A stretch of 64,000 nt of DNA from Ianthella basta. Taxonomy: Eukaryota; Porifera; Demospongiae; Verongiida; Ianthellidae. Below are positions 1 to 10,600 of the stretch, piece after piece. Location: positions 345,001 to 409,000 of the forward strand of contig OZ025878.1 in the NCBI GenBank assembly GCA_964019415.1, given 5' to 3'. Within the stretch, counting starts at the first letter, position 1. Each line of letters opens with the position of its first letter. Both the position numbers and the translations under genes were made by a program. The notes under the pieces were generated by a model, which saw only the letters and a program-made list of their open reading frames with translations, was not told the origin of the DNA and ran no database searches.

Positions 1-814
1 TACAAGATGTAGGGGCTTCTTTTCCTGTCAGGGAGGTCTCCTGGCCTGCTTCCTTCCCCTTCTCAGAGCCCTCAACGTCTTCCTTGTCACCACTGTCAGT
101 GAATGTAGTCTCCATGTCTCTTCCAACAGGCTCCCCCACTGCAGCATTCTCCCAGTTGGCTGTATCCATGAATTCATAATGGCCTTGTTCCTCCAAATTC
201 ACGCCATCATCAACTTCATTGCACGGCTGCTCATATACTCCAGGGTTGGCAAACACTGCCCCTGCTTCCATCATGCCACACTCAGCCACATTCTGCCCAT
301 CAGCTTGCATCCTTCTCTCCTCTTGCTGAACGTAGGGATTATGCTCCACCAGCTCAACATTTTGACTGTCAGGCAAAGTCATAAAGTTTCCACGGACATA
401 TTTCCCTACTCGGTTGCTTCGGTACTTCTTGTAGAAAAATATGAAAAGTCCCAGCATGAGAATAGACACTGAAGGAGATGACAAGAAGGAAGTGGCTTAC
501 AACAGTCATGCTACACAGACAAGCCAGTTATTGTGCACGTACATGCAAGCACACAATGATCTTTCAAGACTAGCATACTTGCTAATAGAGTACACACACA
601 CACACACACACGCATGCACACACACACACACACGCGCATGCACGCACACACACATGCATGCACGCAGCACGCACACACACGCACGCACGCACGCAGCATG
701 CACACACACACACACACACACACGCACATACGCACGCACGCACACACACAAGCACACACACACGCACGCACGCACGCATGCAGTGCGCACACACACACAC
801 ACACACGCACACAT

Positions 815-867
<53 letters not shown>

Positions 868-1664
868 ATCCATTCACAATACAAGACATTATCATGGAAA
901 TGGTGTACGCATGGTCACTCGCTATATACAGGTCCACAATAATGCTATGGAGTTGTGTGCAATACAACACAATACACACAGCCACATCAATACACAGCGA
1001 TGCAGGGGCTTGGGGCACGTTGTACTTAAGCACATACATTCAATCATACACACAATGTTGTGTTAGGTGGGGCCAGGCAGTGTGTGAGGTATAGTCATGA
1101 GCCCTACCTACAAACAGTGCAGCAACACCAATCACAAAGTACCAGAATTGCACGTCAAGACGTTGAGGAACAGTCTGGGTAGAAAAGACACACAAAAGCA
1201 TGTCAGCAATGACTACTACCAACAGTAAGGCCTATAGCACTGACTGCATGCGTATGCTGTGTGAATGCATGAAAGGCAAGAACAGATATATCATGCATTT
1301 GTGCATGTAAGCAACTTGCAGTTTATGTGATGAGTATGCTGTGGACTCACGCAGAGTGCTCCCACACAGTAGCACAAGGTGAAGTTGTCTGATCCCTCTC
1401 TCTCAGTCACGTGACTAGGAGGACACTCCTTACAGACCACCTGTCCTTCTTCATCCTGGTACTCTGCTATGGGGCATAGCTGGCAAGATGTCTGCCCCAG
1501 GAGAGGTGTGAATGTGCCCGCAGGGCAAGGTAGACACTGAGCCTGGCTTGGGTTTGGCTGGTAGTGGCCAAGGGGGCACGGGGCAGAGGTGGGGTATGCC
1601 AAGGTGGTGGACATGTCCAGCTGCTCCACAGCAAAGGACTGAAAGGTGCCTGGAACAGTGCCCG
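1..1664 (-). other. R1 exons 13-15: Cys module, membrane helix, tyrosine-containing tail
   Basis: Exon 13 (1351-1664) encodes a GCC2/GCC3 or ephrin-receptor-like Cys module ([33 protein letters not shown]). The transmembrane helix is split: exon 14 (1108-1174) gives [14 protein letters not shown] and exon 15 (upper border 468) gives [17 protein letters not shown], with the basic stop-transfer KKYR. The tail then contains NPGVYEQP and HYEFMD. The latter is a Y-x-x-M motif, a consensus for p85-type SH2 domains when phosphorylated (established for the motif; use here is inferred). Downstream residues are acidic and run off the window. This tail shares nothing obvious with the R2 tail. Confidence 0.78.
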
Positions 1665-4600
1665 CTGAGTGTACAAGAAGGACATAGATGAAGTAAAGGG
1701 AATTTCAAACAATTGAGTGACTGAGGTGCAGCTACGGGTCATTGCTCACTACTCAAAATTCACACACACAGTCAATGTTTGCCTTAATAATGTGGTAGAG
1801 GCTCATGCTACGTTGTCTAGCAGATTTATGGAGCATTGATGAGCATTCACGTAGCTGTAGGTGTGGTTCCAGTAAGGCGTTTCGACCACGAGGGTCTTCA
1901 TCAGTTACAAAACTGTTTTGTTTTGTAACAGATGAACGTGGTCGAAACGTCTTACTGGAACCAGACCTACAGCTACGTGGATGTTCATCAACACTCCTCA
2001 AACCAACGTTTGCCTTGCTCTCGTGCAGCTATAAGTCAGCAACAAAAGTCATACTCTCAGCCACACTACCCCACACAGCCTCTTCTTAGTTCCCACACTC
2101 ACCGCAGAAGAGATTGGTGTCCCTGCGCAGCTCTTGACCTTTGGGACACCTCACCAGCAGGCGGGACTGATTCACCTCAGCTGAAAGAACCTCATCGTAG
2201 CTGATGCCAAGTCTGCTATAGGTCACATTTGGAAGAATACGAACAATTGCTACTAGGCCTTCAAACCAATCCATTCGAACAGTTTCAATATCAGCAAATG
2301 TCTCCTCAGGCTTGTTGTCATCATTGCGGATCAGCGGAACAGATGAGATAACAAAGGAGATGGTGTGGATGGTGCCATTGTCATAAGCCGTATCAATATG
2401 TGCTTCAGCTAGAATCACATTCAAGCCAGATTCTCCAGCTATCACTGATGTCAGGTTTTTGGACAGCTCTGACAACTCTTCACTTCGGCTCACATAGTTG
2501 GCAGTTTGGCTTATTGTTGGTGCATGGCTTTGTTCAGCAGCTTGATCCTGTTGGGTCACATTGTCAAAGAGTGTCACTACTGCCGGCACAGCAATGTCTG
2601 CCACACTAGACTCCAGTACCTGCAGGTACACACCATCCGACCGTACAGAGCAGTTGCCACAGTCATCAACATTGGACGCCTCACAGTAGTACCATCCTTC
2701 TCGGCTGGGACTGGGTGGGAGGATGATCAGCTCACTGGAGGTCTCGTTCTCCAGTGGCATCCTCTGGCTGCTGTTGGGGGAGCGGAAGTACCACTGCCAT
2801 GATGGAGCCGGCACTCCACTGGCATTGCAACGGAAAAACACTGCACCCGCTTGCTGGGACACGGTAACGTTATTCATAGGCTGCATTGTCAGTTCAGGGT
2901 ACTGGTGTACCACCAACCGTGTGGTGGTCTCCAGCTCCTCTCCCTTGTGTGTCCACGACACACATGTGTACTCACCGGCACTCTCCACAGTCACATTTGG
3001 AAGGGCCAGGATGGGACGGGTCTCCCCAGGGAGTGCAGAGCCGTCCTTCAGCCACTGGAAGAGAGTGGGGAACTTGGAGGTGCTGGAGCAATGGTACTCC
3101 ATGCTGGTGCCATTGCGCACAGGGGATTCATGTGAAACAACCACTGACAAGTCAGGGGTCAGCTCACACCAATAGTCAAGTTCCAGACTAGACTGCAAAA
3201 TGGATTCCATTTTCTTCAAGAATTGACGCATTTCTCCCACTCCCACATCGCGACTGAGTACAAGGGCAATGAGGTCAGCTTTAGCAGCCGGGATGTCCCC
3301 TAGCAGCTCCACCCCCTCCGCAGTGCCCCCAGCCACCTCCAGGACCCGCTCTAATACCTCCACTGCTGTCATGACACAGTCCACCAGGCCCTGGCAGCCA
3401 TAGGGGGCCATGATCCGACCCACCTCCTCCTCCATGTCCAGAAGCCACCTTGTGTATGCACGCTCCTCGGCTGAGTATACGATCTCTTCTGATGCAACTA
3501 TGATAGCCATCACTAGATTCTCAAAGTGTGTCACCTCAGCTTCATACGGCACTTCATTGTTTGCATTAGTGGCACTGCAATCAGATGAGTTGCACGAATC
3601 ATTACGCATCATCCACATCCCTGAATCGTGCCACTCCCTCACAGAGTACAGCCGATCACTCAAGTCAGTCTTTAGACCCTCAACACCAATCATTGAAGAA
3701 TTGTAATGGTCCGCACTTCTCTCCAAACTGCTGCTAAGGTATCTGATAAATGAAGTCACTTGCTGGAGGTCTTGGCAGTAGCTGTCAAAATTAGCACCAC
3801 CAGGCACAGGAAACGAGTTATTTCTTTGTGAAATGAAAGATCCGGACATGTTCGTTCCTGGAGGGGGTTCAGTACTGTTCAGTACAGACTGATAGAGAGT
3901 GTGTGCAGCTGCGGCAGTGGAGGCGGCAATGCTGGAGAAGTGAAAATCAAAGATCATATCAAAGTTGGAGGCGTTGGTGAGGGAGAAGGAAATATTGAAG
4001 GGGATGGTTGCTGGCAATCTTGATTCAGCAAGCAATTCAAATGTTATCTCGTTGATTGACAGAGGCTGTTCATCCATGATGTTGACATTGACAGGTACAA
4101 TCCTGTTCAGCAGTCGTGTGGCCTGCTCTTCTCTGTGTCTCAATAGGTGCTGCAACTGATCCCTGAAGTAGGTCAGTTGCCCATGAGTACTTGATGCTAA
4201 CTGGAAGCTCTCATACGCTTCACTCTCCTTCAGACGGGTTACTGTCAGCTGCTGAAGAAGAGTGTCAAATGTAGAGTAGAGATCTACAGCATCAGGAGGG
4301 CTTGACTCACCAAACACCTCGTAGGCCTGAGATCGGGCTAGCCTGCAAGCCACGTTCCTCCCCAGGCAGGTGTGGTTGTGAAGGAGGGATGACTCCTGAA
4401 CCTCACAGCAGTAGTGGTCCATTACCCACTGACGCTCCTGATCCCAGGCTGAGTTGCAAGTGTACTCCACCTCTCTCTCTACGAAGGTCGTGTGGTTGAC
4501 CCGATGGAGTGTGGGGGAAGACACATCACGTCTCCTCTCTGGTACTGCAATGATGGTGCAGCCAAAGTCAGGGAAATCCCAGTAGGATGGCATGCTGGAG

Positions 4601-7600
4601 TCACAGGAGATGGTGTTCACCTCGGGGCCTTCCACACCAGTGACCAGAGGCCCTTGTACCAGCTGAGACACCTCCTCAGGAAAGGTCCTCTTCCTCCTGC
4701 AGGTCGTCTCCCCAAACACCCTCCTGTTGGTCTGGACTTGTAGATCACACTCTTGGCACACCACTTTTGATGCAATTTCCCTCGCACAGCTGTCTTCCAA
4801 GGTGCAAAGGTCAGCAAGGTAGTTGAACAGCGGTGTACTCTCATACTGCCTTGCTTGTAAGGTTACTGCAACATTGTGGCTGTGGTACCTAATTTCTGCT
4901 CTCTGGCGTGTTCGACGCGAGTCATCGTACAATTGGCTGGCATTTTGCATTTCATCTTCGGCTTCATTCACTAGTGGTTCAATTAAATCCTTCAATTTTA
5001 TAGTCTCATTCAGTGCACGCTGTGCCAACTCCGCCCGTTCTCTCACTCCTCCTCGCACCTCCTCCAGGAGTGCAATAGTTTGCTCCTCAATACTACTTAT
5101 AATGTCACCACTCACCACTGCTTGCTGCTGCACTCGAGTCTTGTCGTGCAGTGTGCCTGACAACTGCAGCAGAGCCTGCCCCAATTCACCTGCCATTGCT
5201 TCAGCACTCACCTTGGCATCAATCACACCAAACAGGTTCACTGAGACATCAAATTTGAAGGACTCTTCGCTCATTTGCAGCTGCACCGGAATTAGCTGGC
5301 TGAACAGTGAAGCAACTGCAGTGTCAGCACCAAGGGTCTGGCCTTGGATTGTGTTCTCTGCCATGTTAAGGGTGGTGAGTATAATGGGTTCGTCCTCTTT
5401 ACCATTCAGCTTCAGGAACCAGAAGGTTGGGAGGGCGTTGGATGCTTTGGGTCTTGATACAATAGCAAGGTTGATGCTCGATGGAGTTACTGGAAGGTTT
5501 GATTGTTGGAGGAGACTGGAGTTGTGGTGCAGAAGATGGAGAGAGTGCCGCATGCCAGAGAGCATGAACCCTCCTGACAATAACTTGTGTCCTGACGTGT
5601 GGAAGGAGACATCACTAAACTGCCCAGAAGAGTCCAGTGTCACATCAATAGTGACTGGAGTGTTGAAGAGCCCTCCATCTGTCAGCACACGGTTGAATAT
5701 GTTGTCCTTGTCTGCTACCATCCACTGGGAGAGAGTCAGAGATATGCTGTAATGAGAGTAGGAGAGGTCTGTTGTCTTCGTATCACCAGTCTGAAGACCT
5801 GCAATGGCCAAAAGGAGCATTTGAGTGCTCAACTTACCGTATTTGTCCTAATAGAGGCCCGGGCCTCCATTTCTTTCCCAGGAGTTGGCCTTGTATAAAT
5901 ATAATATCAGTGGTGTGTAGTATTGTGTCTCCACGCATGGGGGAGAATGATTGCAAGTCAAGATTCGCACGCGACTAGTTCTGTCGTGAAAGAGAGCGTT
6001 ATTAGAGGCCACCACGTGTATAAGGTGGCAGCGGCTTCCTTGGTCGTCTTCTCTTCGCACTTAATGACTTTCAACTTGAAGGAGACATTGTACGACTTTC
6101 TCTTAGACATCGCTCTTGCAACTCTGATGATCCTTGGCAACTGTGAAGTGTGACAAGCGACTTGCAGTTGCTAAGGAGCACAAAAGCGTCGATCGAGAGG
6201 CATTCCGTGTTGATTGCGACAAACCTGGCCACTATTCGGGACCAGGCCACTATTCGGGACCAGGCCACTATTTGGGACCAGGCCACTATTTGAACCTGGC
6301 CTTTATTAATGAACTGGCCTCCTGACCCCCGGCCACTATTCGAGCCCCGGCCTCTATTCAAGCCCAGCCTCTATATGGACAAATACAGTAGTTATCTACA
6401 GTTAGCATCTCTCTTAGTAATGTCTAGGACGGAATGTACTCAGTAGAATAGTAATGCCTTACTGCTGTGAGTGATCTCTGTGTGGGCCTCCAAATCCCTG
6501 AGGTGAAGGAGGTGGCCATTTGCATTCAGCACTGCCTCTGTCCTGCCGTCCAGGAAGACAGACATCTCACCGGCCTTCTCTTCACTCACCAGCTATATAC
6601 AGACAGAGGAGGCAGGACTGAAGTGTGACCAGACAGCATACACAGGTCCATGTATCAAGCACAGCACTCACCAATAGCTCACCTGTGTCAGTGGGGTGGT
6701 GGTGTTCAGCCGGACAAGACCATTGAAGGAGAGATCCAAACTGGTACCTCCCTGTCTGCCTGCAAAGGACACCTCAGCATTCATCACGAGGTCAGCCTTC
6801 TCCCAGTAGTATTCCAGGGGTGTGTTTGAAGATGTCACAATAAGGCCTGACACTTTCTCCAACTTCCATCCTGCCATGGACAGCCTATCCAATGCACTGA
6901 ACTGTTCAAATCTCAACTCTGTGGGTAGGCTGATGTACACGGGAGATTCCTTGCCGTCACACAAATTGACAGCCACACACAATGCATCATTGGCTGATGG
7001 AGTGTGAGAGATGACGTCTTCTCCAACGCTCACCATAAAGGTGCCCGAGTACACCAGAACAGAGTATGTCCCAAAGTCAACGTTCTTAGTGGAGAAGAAC
7101 CCTCGGCACTGAGGGATTTTGAGGAGGTCCTCAGAGTCTACCAGCTCCACTCTGTAGCTGAGGTCGTCATACGGTCGGTCCGAGCTCACAGCCTTCAGCT
7201 TCATCCAAGAGGGGAGGAGAGGTGCAATGTTCTGCAGGTAGGTCTTGGCCAGAGATTCTTGCTGGAGGTAGTATGCAATGGAGGGGGTGGGGTCATAGCA
7301 GCTGCAGTCCCACTGTGACGAGCACTCTTGTTCTCCACAGGGTGAGCATCGACTGACTCCATCCTCACTCTCATAAGGAGACATTTGGAAGGAGATCCCA
7401 CGTGCTCCTGATGACTGCAGGAGTACCGAGCGAAGGGAGAGAGGGAGAGAGAGCTCACCAGCTGTTGTGAAGGACGTGCCCTCCAGGATGCGAGCTCCAT
7501 TTTCCCAGCGGTGTGTTTGATGACGGCACGTTGAGTAGAACGTAATAGTAGATGAGGTACCTAGGCAGGAGTGGACTGATTCTGATTCATTGGAGCAGCA

Positions 7601-10600
7601 ACCGGGACTCAGAATCTCATCAACATCTTTGACAGGAACTGTGCTCCGAACAACAACCGTCATATCAGGTGGTGTGTCATAGTTGAAAGAATTAGTGCCA
7701 GTTAGTTTGGTACTCACGGTGTACACACCCACACTACTGGGTGTGACATTCACTGTCATCTCTGTCATCCTTGGTGAGAATGTCAATACATTTGGTCTGA
7801 AACGGAGCTTGCTGTCGAACTCCACTGTCAGGTCACTGTCTGGCTTAGCTGAGACAATGAAGCTGTGGGTTTCACCCACTGTCAGCAGTGGCAACGATGG
7901 GATTGAGACAACGCCCACTTCACAGATGTCCCCTCGGTAGCCTGTACCCGAACACTGACAATTCGGCACACCACCTTTGACCGTCTCTACTTCAGTGCAC
8001 TCTGCTCCATGGAGGCAAGGGTTCGGCAGACAGGGCTGACGTTCTGCAAGACAGGGAATACAAGTGCACCTCACACCAGGTGCAGCACCCTCACTGCACC
8101 TCACCTCACTACACATGCTTTGTACTGTAGATCCTCCCATGCATGGTGTGCTGTGTGTGCATGTTTACACTACCCAGTACAGTTCACCAGTCAGTGAATG
8201 TAGGTTGCATGCTCCTCACTGATGCAGACAGGTCGTGCTGTCCACCCTACTGTGTTCTCTGCCTCAGATTGGACCACACACGTCACTGTGTCATTGTCCA
8301 CGTCCCACTTGAAGTAGTCTGGGAGGCAGTTGATCTGGCAGGATGACTCATAGGCATTGTCACATGGCAGCACAACTGATGCATCCTCAAACCCAGATAG
8401 GCGGGGACAGCGGAGGCGTTCGCAGTAGGGGGCATCACCACTCCAGGTGTGGTTGGGCTGACAGACCCTCTCAGAGCTGCCCTTCACGTAGAAACCTGGC
8501 TCACATGAGAACACGCACGTCTGGTTGGTTGCCTGGATGCTAGGCCCTTCTGGACCATTACACATGACGGAGCCATACTTTGGAGCCACCAGAGTCTCAT
8601 TACAGGGATCAGCTGGAGATAAAAGATGAGGAAGGCAATGAGAGGGAAAGAAGGAGAAACATGCTAACTGTCATGACTGTGATAATCAAGGGGCTAGCTT
8701 ATGTGATTTGGAGCAGCAGTTAGTGTGACTTACGTGTGCACTGGTACAGTCCCTCCTTGGTGTAGCCTTCCTGACATGAGCACTGGTGGGAGCCGTTGAA
8801 GTTGGCGCAGTAGTGCTCACAGCCGCCATTGGATGTCTCACACTCGTTGACATCTGAGCAGCCAAGACAAACACTCAGGATGAATAGTGCTGATGAAATT
8901 GGTTACAGCCACACACACTCTGCACAGGACCCATGGCCTTAACAGTTGGCACTCCACCCACTCACCGAAGCATGTGTGATTGTCATCCCCCAGGTAGTAG
9001 CCAGACCAACAGCCACAGGAGTAGCTGCCATTCAAGTTTGTGCATGCTTGAGTACATCCTGATGTTCCCTCTGTACACTCATCAATGTCTGATGGAGAGA
9101 AGTGCTGTGCAGTTTAGACTCTCATTGCAACGTGTGTTTTGTATCATTCACAGCACACTCCACAAAGACCTACCTGGACAACTGTGCAAATTTGAACTCA
9201 ATCTGTAGCCCGCCCTGCACACACAGCGATAGGTGCCATAGTCGTCCACACATCCGTGCTCACAGAGACCGTCACCATTGTCCCTGTCACAGTGTTCAAT
9301 GACTAAGGATGAAAACACAATACTGCTTGGTTAATTCATGCAAGTAATTTCATAACACACCTTCCACCAGTCACCATCACGACAACCCAGGCCTCACTCA
9401 AGACTCACATCCACTCAAGAAAGTTAGCTACTGCATGTAGTAGGCACAATAATCTCCAACTCATGCATGTCGATTGAATAAGCACTGATGTATTGTACGT
9501 AAGTAATCAACCCCGGCCTCCTACAGCCTGTGCTGCTTGTTGGCCCCACCCCTTGCTTGTTGGCCCCACCCACTGCTGGTTGGCCCCACCCACTGCTTGT
9601 TGGCCCCACCCACTAATGGTTAGCCCCATCCACTGCTGATTAGCCACACCCATTGTTGGTTGTACCCACTCACTGCCGCAGCTGTGCTGATCCGAGAGCA
9701 GGTCATACTCGTTGGTGTCACATTCACAGCGGTACGAGCCGGGGTCATTGACACAGGTCTGGTTGCAGCCACTGATGTTCTCAAGACACTCGTCGATGTC
9801 TACCAGAGCAAGAGTGAGAGAGAGGTACGACAAACAAAGCCAATGAACACATAATAAGCAAGAGCATCCATACAAACACTACCAGCTTGTATTGCTATTC
9901 CCACTGAAGGTGATATGTACATTGGAGATATCTAGAGACAGTGTTCATGTGGGAGTGAAAACACTATCTGATCAGAGCATCAGGAATGGATTCTATTCGC
10001 TAAAGAGGATGCTAGCACAAAATTTATCTGTCATCACAAGGACTGTTGTCTCCAGTCCGCAGCCTCCTTCTTCCCAACTTGCATCCATGGCAACACAAGA
10101 ATTCACACCTTAGGTGTTATACATAGCAATGTTGTAGTCATGAAAACAACACCTCACATCCCACGTAAGCACACTGGCACCCGGCTACAACGCACTCACC
10201 AGCACAGGTGTGCATGTCTTCCTTCAGATGGTAGCCAAGGTGACAAGAGCAATTGTAGGAGCCGACTGAATTAGTGCAAATGTCGGAGCAGCCAGCATTG
10301 TTTGTGTCACATTCGTTGGTGTCTGTCAGGGAGGATGATGGGGGCATGGAGAGGATCCATGTGGGAGAAGCAAAGGGTGAGGAGTGTGTGTGAAGTGTGA
10401 GAGTAAGCAAGTACTACAACTGTACAATTGTGGCAGTAGATTTATACTAAGAGAGTGAGCAGAGGTACCTGACAGCAGTATAAGTCTATTGCAATGAATA
10501 ACATTAAGATGAGGAATTGTGAACAATCATAACTATGTATGATGCTCACCAATGCAGTAGCTCTGATTGACTGTCAGCTGGTACCCGTTGTGACAGCGGC

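Noticed and set aside
441-1094. Open frames of His-Thr or Cys-Val repeats over CA/GT microsatellites (also near 13690, 28600, 35350, 39600, 43000, 46840, 57900, 62250)
   Set aside because: Dinucleotide repeats lack stops in most frames, so these frames are automatic and not genes.
2400-5898. Many plus-strand open frames opposite receptor exon 12 (also 18868-22338)
   Set aside because: Antisense shadows of a large conserved exon, without splice signals or domain signatures.
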